Source: Pannonibacter indicus
Lineage (GTDB): Bacteria > Pseudomonadota > Alphaproteobacteria > Rhizobiales > Stappiaceae
Assembly: GCF_001418225.1 (NCBI RefSeq)
Contig: NZ_LIPT01000020.1
Span: 1 to 41,622 of the forward strand
Length of the DNA: 41,622 bases
Direction of reading: 5' to 3'
Positions within the stretch are counted from its first letter, which is position 1. Every line of letters starts with the position of its first letter. Positions 24,762-32,309 of this stretch are shown piece after piece. The position numbers and the translations under genes were made by a program. The notes under the pieces were generated by a model. It did no database searches. It saw only the letters and a program-made list of their open reading frames with translations, and was not told the DNA's origin.

Positions 24762-27371
24762 ATGAGTACGCAACCCGCCCACGGCCTTCCTGCATCACGG
24801 CTGTTCAGATGGACCGGTGAATTCCGGAACCGTGAGCAGGAAGACGCCTATTGCACGGCGTCTCTCCGCGAGACGCTGGGGACGGCCAAACTCTGCGTCG
24901 GGGCAACAACGATAGCCAGTCTGGCCTTCGCGCCGATGGATATCATGATGCTTGAGGAGCCGCGCCTGCTGCTCTTTCTTGGCATCCGGGCGGTTCTGGG
25001 CGTGCTCTGTGTCGTGGTGCTCTACTTTCTGGTCAAGGCGGAAAACCATCACCGGATCGTTGTGCTGACCTATGCGCATATCCTGCCGTTCTTCTTTCTC
25101 AATGCGCTGATTTTCGACCATCCGGCGCTGACCCGCCATGGCGGTCTGCTGCTGCCGCTGATCGCCATGTCCATGGCAATGTATCTGCCTGGGCGCTTCC
25201 GGGTTGTGGCACTGACCAGCGCCTATGCGCCGCTGGTCAGCCTGCTGTTCTGGGGCGTGTTGCGGCCGCAGCCTGAAACGCCGCTGGATCTGGCCTCCAT
25301 CGTCCTGGTGATCACGGTGGCTTACGTGGCGGGCAGCGTGGCCAGAGTGCAGCTGAACAGGATGCGCCGCGAGGAGTTTCTGCATATCGAGCGGGAGCGG
25401 CAGATCAATGAGGAGCTGCGCCAGGCCAAGGACGCGGCGGAGGCCGGTGCCCGTGCAAAGGCTGACTTCCTTGCAGTCATGAGCCATGAGATCCGCACGC
25501 CTCTCAATGGCGTGCTTGGCATGGTGCGGCTGGCGCAGGCCGAAGAGTTGCCGCCGGTCGCCCGCACGCGGCTGGAAATCCTGCAGCAATCCGCCGAGGC
25601 TCTGGCCACCATTCTGGATGACGTGCTGGACCTGTCCAAACTGGAGACGGGAACGGCGGAACATGAAAATGTGCCGCTGGACCTGCATCAGATCCTCAAG
25701 GATGTGGTGACGCTGGTCAGTTCCAAGGCGCAGGAGAAGGGGCTTTCCGTCCGTCTGGATTTCCATCCCGATGTGCCGCGCAAGGTGATGGGGGATCCGG
25801 CAAGGCTGCGCCAGATCCTGCTCAATCTGGCCGGCAATGCGGTGAAGTTCACGGAGCAGGGCTTTGTCACCATTACGGTGGACCTGCAGGGGCAGCTGTC
25901 CGGCGGAACACAGGCGGGCTGCGGGATTCTGCCGCTGCGCTTTTCCGTCCGGGATACGGGCATCGGCATTTCGGAGGAAGAGATGCCTCGCCTGTTCCAG
26001 CCCTTCTCGCAGGCCGATGCTTCGATCCGCCGCCGCTATGGCGGCTCGGGGCTGGGCCTTGTCATCTGCCGCCGGCTGGCCGAGGCCCTGGGCGGCAGCA
26101 TCTCAGTGACCAGTATCAAGGGAGAGGGCAGCTGTTTTCAGCTCAATCTGCCCATGGCACGGGCGCCTGAAGGAGCGCTGGAGGCAGCGGCAGCAGAGCT
26201 GGGTGCCGGCACTCATGCCGGGCTGGTGCCGCTGCACAGCCTGGCGATCCTTCTGGTGGAGGACAATCCGGTGAACCAGCTGGTCGCCAGCGGGTTGCTG
26301 GAACGCGAGGGGCATGCCTGCACTGTGGCAGACAGCGGCGAGGAGGCACTGAAGCTGGTGCAGGCACGGCCCTTTGATGTGGTGCTGATGGACCTGCAGA
26401 TGCCGGGCATGGACGGATATGAAACCTGCCGCGCCATCCGGGCGCTGGGCGGGGCCTTCCGCCATCTGCCCATCATCGCGCTGACGGCCAATGCGCTTCC
26501 GGAGGACCGCCAGCGGTCGCAGGAGGCGGGCATGGACGGGCACCTGGAAAAGCCAGTGCGGCCGGAGATTCTGAACGATACGCTGCACCGGGCCGCCAGC
26601 CGCAGACAGGCGCAGGAGCGCTCCTTGGCGGAGCGGCGGCCCATGCGGCCGCTCAACATCCTGCCGGGTGCCGATATTCTGATTGCAGGTGACGTTCCCC
26701 CCGGCCTGCCCGAGGGCCTCACGGGCCTTGGTTACCGCGTGTTTCCGCTCCCGGACATCAAGGCAGCCCAGCATATCCTGGCTGTCCGGCCGTTTCCTGT
26801 GATGATCCTCTTCCCATGCCGCATGGGCGATGTGGCGGCGGCGCAGAAGCTTTGTGAAGGCGGCATGCAGCTGGTTATCTGCGCTTGCGGGCCTGCGGCG
26901 CTGGATGAACTGCAGCGGCTTGGGGCCGACGCGGTCTTCGATTGCGGCCGTGCGGAAGGCAAGCGCGTGCAGAATCTGGCTGAAGACCTGGGGCAGATGC
27001 TGAGCGGCCCTGTGGTGTCCGGGGAGGCGGAACATATGGTCACAGCCCCAGCCCAGCTTCTGGGGCCTGACCGGCTTGCGCAGCTCAAAATCCTGTTCCT
27101 TGAGAACTTGAAGGAGCAGCTTCAAGCTTTGCGTAAGGCGGATGGTGATAGCGTGAAACTGCAGCGTGTTGCTCACCGCGTGAAGGGCAGTGCGGCCAAC
27201 ATGGGTTACACTGGCCTTCAGCATGCTGCCGGGCTCTTGTTGACAGAAAGAACCGCGCCAAGTAACGGCGCTATTGAGAAGCTTTCAACTGCACTTAGTG
27301 CGGCGATTGCAGAGCTTGAAACGAATACAGGCGCCAAGGCAACTGAAGCGCCCGGGAAGACAGCACGCTGA
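24762..27371 (+). CDS. Hybrid sensor histidine kinase with receiver, pseudo-receiver and Hpt domains (TorS-like)
   Basis: An 869-residue phosphorelay kinase. An N-terminal membrane domain of about six helices covers residues 40-195 with almost no periplasmic loop. A short coiled linker (EEFLHIERERQINEELRQAK) leads to HisKA with H242 in MSHEIRTPLN. The ATPase domain shows NLAGNAVKFTE, DTGIGI and GGSGLGL. A receiver at about 505-620 has phosphoacceptor D544 in VVLMDLQMPGMDG and the lysine in LEKPV. Residues about 626-740 look like a second receiver fold lacking its Asp (VMILFPCRMGD). A C-terminal Hpt has H805 in VAHRVKGSAANMG. The stop overlaps the response-regulator start, so the two form one relay. 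The stimulus is unknown. Confidence 0.9.
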   Translation: MSTQPAHGLPASRLFRWTGEFRNREQEDAYCTASLRETLGTAKLCVGATTIASLAFAPMDIMMLEEPRLLLFLGIRAVLGVLCVVVLYFLVKAENHHRIVVLTYAHILPFFFLNALIFDHPALTRHGGLLLPLIAMSMAMYLPGRFRVVALTSAYAPLVSLLFWGVLRPQPETPLDLASIVLVITVAYVAGSVARVQLNRMRREEFLHIERERQINEELRQAKDAAEAGARAKADFLAVMSHEIRTPLNGVLGMVRLAQAEELPPVARTRLEILQQSAEALATILDDVLDLSKLETGTAEHENVPLDLHQILKDVVTLVSSKAQEKGLSVRLDFHPDVPRKVMGDPARLRQILLNLAGNAVKFTEQGFVTITVDLQGQLSGGTQAGCGILPLRFSVRDTGIGISEEEMPRLFQPFSQADASIRRRYGGSGLGLVICRRLAEALGGSISVTSIKGEGSCFQLNLPMARAPEGALEAAAAELGAGTHAGLVPLHSLAILLVEDNPVNQLVASGLLEREGHACTVADSGEEALKLVQARPFDVVLMDLQMPGMDGYETCRAIRALGGAFRHLPIIALTANALPEDRQRSQEAGMDGHLEKPVRPEILNDTLHRAASRRQAQERSLAERRPMRPLNILPGADILIAGDVPPGLPEGLTGLGYRVFPLPDIKAAQHILAVRPFPVMILFPCRMGDVAAAQKLCEGGMQLVICACGPAALDELQRLGADAVFDCGRAEGKRVQNLAEDLGQMLSGPVVSGEAEHMVTAPAQLLGPDRLAQLKILFLENLKEQLQALRKADGDSVKLQRVAHRVKGSAANMGYTGLQHAAGLLLTERTAPSNGAIEKLSTALSAAIAELETNTGAKATEAPGKTAR

Positions 27372-28057
27372 TGACCGCAACAGTCCTTGTCGTTGAAGAT
27401 GCCCCCGAAAGCCTAGAGATGATTTCCGGCTTCCTCAAGGATAATGGCATGACGGTGATCGCTGCGCGCAGCGGTGCAGATCTGCGGGCCCGGTTGCAGG
27501 GTTTGCAGCCGGATATCATCCTGCTCGATGTCAATCTGCCAGACGAGGACGGCATCGAACTGGCGCGGCAGCTGCGCCTCGGCGAGCGGTTCGGTCTCAT
27601 CTTCGTCACGGGGCGGGATTCCGATGATGATGTTCTGGCCGGGCTCGATGCGGGCGGGGATGACTATGTCACCAAGCCGATCAACCTGCGCACGCTGCTG
27701 GCCCGCATCCGCAGCGTGCTGCGCCGCTCGCGCGAGCCGGTGATCACCTTTGACGGGTGGATCCTGGACGTGGTGCGCCGCGAATTGTTCCGCCCCAACG
27801 GTCAGCTGGTGGAGCTGACGGCCGGTGAGTTCAATATTCTCGTGGCGCTGGCCTCCCGCCAGATGCAGCCGCTGAGCCGTGATTTTCTGCTGGATGTGAT
27901 TTCCAACCGCGACCCGCGCGATATCAGCGGCCATACGGTGGATAATCTCATCGCGCGCCTGCGCAAGAAGATGCAGCATGAAGGAAAAGACGCGCCGATC
28001 GTCACCATCCGCGGTGTCGGCTATGCGCTGATGCCCTCGCAGCACAAGGTGGACTGA
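27371..28057 (+). CDS. OmpR/PhoB-family response regulator (TorR-like)
   Basis: A 228-residue response regulator. The receiver domain (residues 1-115) has the acidic pair in VVEDAPES, phosphoacceptor D53 in IILLDVNLPDEDG, conserved Thr/Ser in FVTGRDS and Lys in YVTKPI. The C-terminal winged helix (about 125-225) contains LTAGEFNILVALASR, the recognition region DISGHTVDNLIARLRKKM and the wing IVTIRGVGYALM. The start overlaps the kinase stop in a TGATG arrangement (27371), so stoichiometry is coupled. The next genes are convergent GNATs of the RiPP cluster. Whether this pair controls the cluster is open, and no operator repeat was recognised. Confidence 0.92.
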   Translation: MTATVLVVEDAPESLEMISGFLKDNGMTVIAARSGADLRARLQGLQPDIILLDVNLPDEDGIELARQLRLGERFGLIFVTGRDSDDDVLAGLDAGGDDYVTKPINLRTLLARIRSVLRRSREPVITFDGWILDVVRRELFRPNGQLVELTAGEFNILVALASRQMQPLSRDFLLDVISNRDPRDISGHTVDNLIARLRKKMQHEGKDAPIVTIRGVGYALMPSQHKVD

Positions 28058-28108
28058 GGGAAGACGGGCCTCCTTGCAGAGTTCCGTGCTGCGTTGAGAC
28101 CCGCCCGC

Positions 28109-29125
28109 TCAATCGAGCAGAGGCTTGTGGCTTTCCAGGATGCTGTCGGCCCACATGGCATAGGGGCGGAAGCGGCGGTCGAGAAGGCGGCAGACCTTGG
28201 CGCCTTCCGTTGTGGTGGGCTGCAGGATGAGGCTGGACTGGGGGCCGCGTATCTCTTCCAGCCGGGCCAGAAGCTCACCCATCCCGGCAATCAGAGCAAC
28301 ATGCCAGTGGACGGACGGCGACAGCCAGCCGCAGGGCAATGTCCAGCGCCCGGGCGCCGAATGATGTTGCGCCAGAAGCCAGCCCAAAGGCTCTCCGGCG
28401 GTATCGAGCAGGACTTGCGAAACTTCCCGGTCCAGCCCCTCCTGCCACAGCTGCGGATCGGCCCAGGCGGGCGGGGCGTGCAGGGCGGTGAGCCGGGCCG
28501 TGGCGGCGGAAAGGCCTGCCTCCTCGCGAGCGTCCAGACTGGCCAGAGATTTCAGAACGAGGCCCCGGCGCTGAAGCTGCTGCATCAGCAACCCGTGCTG
28601 CGGCAGGGCATCGTGCCTTTCGCCTACGTGAAAGGCCATGCGCAGCCGCGCCTTGGCCGCAGGCTGCCAGCCGGAGGCGGTCAGCAGACCGGCGAAGGCC
28701 TCGCCCTGCGGCAGCCGTTCGGACCATTGGGTGGCGAGCTGCGTGCGCCCTTCCGCCTTCATTCTTGCGGCAAAGGCTTCCAGCAGGCGGAGCGCCAGAT
28801 GCCGGCGGCGCAGAAGCGGCAGCACCATCACGGACAGAAGCTCCTGCTCGCCGGGCACCATGCTGCTGCGCCGGGACAGTAGCAGTCCTGCGGGAATGTC
28901 GCCCAGCCACAGGCCGAGATGGCAGTAGCGGTCCTGCTCCGCGCCGGTGATCCCGTCACGCAGCGCCGGCGAAAGGCCCTGCGCCGTCAGCGGCGCGAAG
29001 CGGGGCAGGTCGTCCGGCCTGCAAGGTCTGATCTCAATCGGCTCCGTCAGATGCATCGATGGGGGCCTGGCTGGTGTCGGGGACATGCACGTGCTCACAG
29101 TGGTGTTGTACGGGCTCCGGAGCAT
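28109..29125 (-). CDS. Tandem-GNAT-like protein of the RiPP cluster, degenerate CoA loop (paralogue A)
   Basis: About 338 residues with an N-terminal GNAT fold (IEIRPCRPDDLPRFAPLT, then GLWLGDIPAGLLLS and LLSVMVLPLLRRRHLALRLL) and a second, looser half (QVLLDTAGEPLGWLLAQHHS, WTLPCGWLSPS). It aligns along its length with the upstream gene product. The CoA pyrophosphate loop that reads QWRGRG in that paralogue is LLRRRH here (about residues 104-109), losing both glycines. It may be a catalytically altered acyltransferase or a scaffold partner. Its ATG directly abuts the stop of the upstream gene (TGAATG). Starts at 29086 or 29056 are also possible and would align better with the paralogue. GNAT-like enzymes are the acylating maturases of NHLP-type lipopeptides (selidamides). 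Confidence 0.75.
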   Translation of the reverse strand: MLRSPYNTTVSTCMSPTPARPPSMHLTEPIEIRPCRPDDLPRFAPLTAQGLSPALRDGITGAEQDRYCHLGLWLGDIPAGLLLSRRSSMVPGEQELLSVMVLPLLRRRHLALRLLEAFAARMKAEGRTQLATQWSERLPQGEAFAGLLTASGWQPAAKARLRMAFHVGERHDALPQHGLLMQQLQRRGLVLKSLASLDAREEAGLSAATARLTALHAPPAWADPQLWQEGLDREVSQVLLDTAGEPLGWLLAQHHSAPGRWTLPCGWLSPSVHWHVALIAGMGELLARLEEIRGPQSSLILQPTTTEGAKVCRLLDRRFRPYAMWADSILESHKPLLD

Positions 29126-30082
29126 TCAGTCTGCGCTGAATATGTATTCGCTCTCGAAGAGATAATCGGTGGAAGCTGTGTGGCTGCCGAAGTGCTTGTA
29201 GAGCATCTGCTCCATGCCGCCGGGCACATCGGCGGGCGGTTGGCAGATGAGGAGGGTGTCGGGCCCGGCCTCTTTCTCCAGCACCTGCACCAGCCGGGCA
29301 ATGCCGCCCAGAAGCCAGCCCTGCTGGATCCGCTCGGGCACGACCCAGCCCTGCGGAATATACCAGCGCTGGAAGGCGGATTGCTGCACGCACACAAGCC
29401 AGCCCTGCACCGCGCCCGTTCCATCAAACAGGATCTGGCTCAGGCCTGCCCCTTCGCTTTGCGCCCAGTATGCGGGATTGGACCATTCCGGGGCGCGTCC
29501 CTGCGCAATCAGGTCCTGCCCCTCCTGCACAAGCTGCCGGCGTCCGGCGTCATCCAGAGCGTCGAGGCGGGTGCAGCGCAGCCCCTTGGCCTCCAGCCGC
29601 GTGAGGATACGGTCGCGCGAGGGAAAGCCTTTGGGCCAGTCACGAATGCGCCAGGACATGCGGCGGCGCGAGACTTCGGGCTGGCCCCATCCGGAGGAGG
29701 CCAGCAGCCGGGCAAATTCGGCTGCGCGCGGCAGGCGGCTGGACCAGCGGGCATAGATGCCGCGCCGCCCGCCCTTGCGCAGGATCTGGCTCAGCCGGGC
29801 CAGCAGCATCATGGCGATGCCCCGGCCACGCCACTGTGGTGCCACCATGATGGAGGTGAGCTCCTGCAGGCCGCCTTCGCCAGCACAGGAGAGGATCAGT
29901 CCGGCGGGCTCATCGCCGATGAAGGCGGCAAGGCGCAGCACACGCATGTCCTCCACGGGTGCGGCAAGCATCCACTGCAGCGCGCCTGCGGTCAGCGCGG
30001 CAAGGGCCGGTGCTTCTTCGGGTCTGGTTTCGCGGATCTGCGGCACATGCGTCTCCAGATCCTGTGCTGTCATGGTGTCCAT
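29126..30082 (-). CDS. GNAT-family acyltransferase, candidate RiPP maturase (paralogue B)
   Basis: A 318-residue GNAT-like protein. The N-terminal GNAT domain has strands and loops AAFIGDEPAGLILS and ELTSIMVAPQWRGRGIAMMLL. The acyl-CoA motif Q83-W-R-G-R-G88 is intact. The C-terminal half mirrors that of its neighbour (LSQILFDGTGAVQGWLVCVQ, WYIPQGWVVPE). The start at 30082 is chosen because GGCAGG precedes it by 5 bases and it aligns with the domain. The open frame extends 95 codons further through the divergent promoter. It is transcribed away from the NHLP precursor gene across a 262-base gap. By analogy with selidamide pathways it would acylate a lysine or ornithine side chain of the precursor core. 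The acyl chain length cannot be read from sequence. Confidence 0.82.
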   Translation of the reverse strand: MDTMTAQDLETHVPQIRETRPEEAPALAALTAGALQWMLAAPVEDMRVLRLAAFIGDEPAGLILSCAGEGGLQELTSIMVAPQWRGRGIAMMLLARLSQILRKGGRRGIYARWSSRLPRAAEFARLLASSGWGQPEVSRRRMSWRIRDWPKGFPSRDRILTRLEAKGLRCTRLDALDDAGRRQLVQEGQDLIAQGRAPEWSNPAYWAQSEGAGLSQILFDGTGAVQGWLVCVQQSAFQRWYIPQGWVVPERIQQGWLLGGIARLVQVLEKEAGPDTLLICQPPADVPGGMEQMLYKHFGSHTASTDYLFESEYIFSAD

Positions 30083-30344
30083 TCGGGCCTGCCGCCATAG
30101 ACCGGCCGCCCCGCGGCAGCCCGGTTTGTCTGCCCTCTTACTAGCGCAGGCGCGGCGGTTTGTTTTGGCACTTTTGAGGTCCAATCCGTCTCTGTGCCAT
30201 CCGCCGCGCCTATAACAGCGATCAGATGATTTCTGCACTCTGGGCGCCTTCCGAGGGCCCTGAAGCCCGGCATGCAGGATGACTGCTTGGCCCGCCGCAA
30301 CGGCAGGCCCCTGATTGTCTTTCCAACGCAAAGGCGGAGTGAAA
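30083..30344. promoter_or_regulatory. Divergent promoter region between GNAT maturase genes and precursor gene
   Basis: A 262-base gap holding the promoters of both arms of the RiPP cluster. On the plus strand a -10-like TATAAC lies at 30211-30216 with no convincing -35 at 17 bases. The precursor's ribosome site is GGCGGAG at 30334-30340. An in-frame TTG at 30315 would add 10 residues but has no ribosome site. I recognised no operator palindrome. Confidence 0.45.
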
Positions 30345-30692
30345 ATGTCCCACGTTCCCGATCCCATGACGCAGGCCCGTCAGCATATCGAGCGCGCGCT
30401 GATCGAGCAGGCGCAGTCCGACGAGGCCTTCCGCAAGCTGTTGCTGCAGGACCCGCGCGCGGCGCTGAAGCAGCTGATCGGCGTCGATCCGATCCCCGGT
30501 TTCAAGATCCGTGTGCTGGAAGAAGTGCCGGGCGAAGTGGTTCTGGTGCTGCCGCGCGCCATCGCGCAGGACGAGCTTCCGGATGAAATGCTTGACTATG
30601 CAGCCGGCGGCTCCGAGGGCAACCCCTGCCCGGACCCGCGCGGCGGACAGCGCGGCACCATCGTCAAGATCCGTCCTGCGTCCAGCAACTGA
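30345..30692 (+). CDS. NHLP-family (nitrile hydratase-like leader) RiPP precursor peptide
   Basis: A 115-residue precursor. The leader (residues 1-89) resembles the alpha subunit of nitrile hydratase: IERALIEQAQSDEAFRKLLL, QDPRAALKQLIGVDPIPGF, then the strand-rich IRVLEEVPGEVVLVLPRA. It ends in DELPDEMLDYAAGG, a double-glycine site for a C39 peptidase. The predicted core is residues 90-115, with one Cys (C95), three Arg (R99, R103, R110) and a single Lys (K108) in GTIVKIRP. A second Gly-Gly at 100-101 (DPRGG) could give a 14-residue product. It should not be taken for a nitrile hydratase, since it has no metal motif and is too short. It is divergent from two GNAT genes and precedes a dedicated exporter. 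Lysine acylation is the favoured hypothesis. Confidence 0.9.
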   Translation: MSHVPDPMTQARQHIERALIEQAQSDEAFRKLLLQDPRAALKQLIGVDPIPGFKIRVLEEVPGEVVLVLPRAIAQDELPDEMLDYAAGGSEGNPCPDPRGGQRGTIVKIRPASSN

Positions 30693-30715
30693 CGGAAGCT
30701 TTCTTCTCCTTCGTT

Positions 30716-30782
30716 ATGGCCGGGCTTGTCCCGGCCATCTGCAAATCATTGATTTGTGTAGATCCTCGGCACAAGGCCGAGG
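30716..30782. repeat. REP pair (BIME-like) after the precursor gene
   Basis: Two hairpins: ATGGCCGGG-CTTGT-CCCGGCCAT (30716-30738) and CCTCGGC-ACAAG-GCCGAGG (30764-30782). The loops CTTGT and ACAAG are reverse complements, so the two units are in inverted orientation, as in a bacterial interspersed mosaic element. The first is a very common alphaproteobacterial intergenic palindrome. Located 24 bases after the precursor stop, it probably protects the short precursor mRNA or ends it. Confidence 0.75.
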
Positions 30783-30860
30783 AGGACGATGGAGAGGCTG
30801 AAGGGTTGTCAGCAAACTCAGGCGCCGGCCGTCTGGCTGGCGCCCTTTCTATGTCTGGAA

Positions 30861-31874
30861 TCAGACAGTGGCGAGCAGGTAAGCAAAGTTGCCGGTCAGC
30901 CAGATGTCCATCGCGTCCCAGGCGCTCTGCCGGACTTCGATGTCGCGGCCGCCGCGTGCGTGCAGCTGAACGAGGCCCAGCGTTTCGGCCTGTTCCATCA
31001 GCAGGCGGGCGTGGGTTCTGGAAATGCCGGCATGCTCGGAGATGGATTCATAACCCATCTGGATGCGGCTGCTGCCGGTCTGGGCAGCCTCATGCAGCAG
31101 CATCAAAAGTGTAAGGTAGCCGCCGTCCCGCTCTGCCAGCGCCGAAATGGACCGGTGCTGCATCCGCATGCCGAAGTAATCCTGCAGCAGGGGGGCAAAG
31201 CTGCGGCGCCAGTTGCGGTGGCCTGCCGTTGCCGGGGCGATGCTGCGCTCCGACCAGGCCGGTGCCATCGGGTCGGCATGCTGGTGCAGGCTGCCATTTG
31301 CCTCGCCACTATGGCTGAGACGTGCCAGAAGCTGGCTGGCTCCAGCAGACGTTTCTTCCTGGCCCTGCTCCCGGCACAGGGGAGACAGGTGCATTTCAGT
31401 GAAAAGCGCATCGGCGGACCACATGCGGGCTGTCGGCATCAGGATGCTGATCCGCAGATCCTCTTCAGCCTTGCGCCGCTCGATGAAGCCATAGCGCTCG
31501 AAAATGGCCACCAGCGCTTCGATCCGGTTGCGGCTTGTCAGGCCCGACGAGGAGAGGCGCGCCTGAAGGCGCCCGAGTGTCAGCCAGCTGTCCCGGTCTT
31601 CCGGGTTCTGGGCGGCGCTCAGGCACAGGATGGCCTGAAACACCATGAAGCGGCCTTCCTCCAGCATCAGCCGTGCCAGCAGATAGTCACCGCGGAAGAG
31701 GGACACGAGGTTCTGGATAACGGCGTCGCGGACGGGGGGCGTGATGACCTGCTGCCCGGCGTTGAGGATCTCAAGAGCTGCAGCGTTCTGAGGCTCCGTG
31801 CCCTCCCACAGGCATCCAGCCGCGGCACGGATCGTGCCCGGAACAAGGTGCTTGAGAGGGGCTGCAGCATTCAT
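30861..31874 (-). CDS. Putative regulator with two winged-helix domains
   Basis: A 337-residue protein I do not recognise as a named family. Two winged helix-turn-helix-like regions can be seen: around DSWLTLGRLQARLSSSGLTS with RIEALVAIFERYGFIERR near the middle, and ESISEHAGISRTHARLLMEQ with AETLGLVQLHARGGRDIEV near the C-terminus. Between and before them lie helical segments without membrane spans. The start at 31874 follows GGAG by 8 bases. The frame continues upstream for 42 codons to a TTG with no ribosome site. It is divergent from the export operon over an AT-rich 435-base gap and convergent with the precursor gene, so a role as cluster regulator is the simplest inference. A replication-initiator-like origin of the double-wHTH layout cannot be excluded. 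Confidence 0.6.
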   Translation of the reverse strand: MNAAAPLKHLVPGTIRAAAGCLWEGTEPQNAAALEILNAGQQVITPPVRDAVIQNLVSLFRGDYLLARLMLEEGRFMVFQAILCLSAAQNPEDRDSWLTLGRLQARLSSSGLTSRNRIEALVAIFERYGFIERRKAEEDLRISILMPTARMWSADALFTEMHLSPLCREQGQEETSAGASQLLARLSHSGEANGSLHQHADPMAPAWSERSIAPATAGHRNWRRSFAPLLQDYFGMRMQHRSISALAERDGGYLTLLMLLHEAAQTGSSRIQMGYESISEHAGISRTHARLLMEQAETLGLVQLHARGGRDIEVRQSAWDAMDIWLTGNFAYLLATV

Positions 31875-32309
31875 CAGGTGATCTCCAGACCGGCTTCCGC
31901 TGATCAGCACCTTGCGCTTGGCAAAGGCTTCGACGATCGCACGTACTCTGTCCGATATTGATACCACGTAATTTGATGTGCTGAAGTAGTGGAATATCAA
32001 TGGCCGTTGATCTATGGCTTATTCGATTTTATTTCATATATATCTATTCTTGTGATCTTTGATATTCTTTTGTATCTAAGTATTTTTTATTTGTTTTTGT
32101 TCAATTTTCAGATGATTTTTTGCCGACTTTAATAGTTTTTCCTGCTTGTTTTCGATGTGTGTTGAACGCCGCCGGGATTGCCAGTGCCTGCTCTTTGATG
32201 CTGGATGCGGCTGGCGTTTTTTGGGTGCTTTCGGGGTTGCTCCGCCGCCGGGTGTTACGTGTTTGGGGAATGTGGGGCTGGTATGTGGCGTGTCGGGCGG
32301 CTTGGAGTG
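31875..32309. promoter_or_regulatory. AT-rich divergent intergenic region upstream of the export operon
   Basis: A 435-base gap. The part from about 31960 to 32155 is strikingly AT-rich against a GC-rich surround, with long T runs (for example TATTTTTTATTTGTTTTTGTT near 32079, broken here). GAATATCAA (31992-32000) and TTGATATTC (32059-32067) form a 9-bp inverted repeat separated by 58 bases, possible sites for the adjacent regulator. No gene is seen in it. AT-rich promoters like this are typical targets of nucleoid-associated silencers and of transferred DNA. Confidence 0.55.

Noticed and set aside
30164-30182. A sigma-54-like element (TGGCAC followed by TTGAGG) before the RiPP precursor gene.
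   Set aside because: The TGGCAC is right, but the second block lacks TTGC at the required spacing, and no enhancer-type activator gene is nearby.
30345-30692. Annotation of the precursor as a nitrile hydratase alpha subunit.
   Set aside because: Only the leader resembles that family. The metal-binding cysteine motif is missing, the length is about half, and there is no beta subunit. The GG site and exporter context mark it as an NHLP precursor.
31875-32000. A 42-residue N-terminal extension of the double winged-helix protein starting at TTG (32000).
   Set aside because: It has no ribosome site before it, lies partly in the AT-rich promoter island, and a GGAG-preceded ATG exists at 31874. 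It could still be real if a downstream non-ATG start is used.
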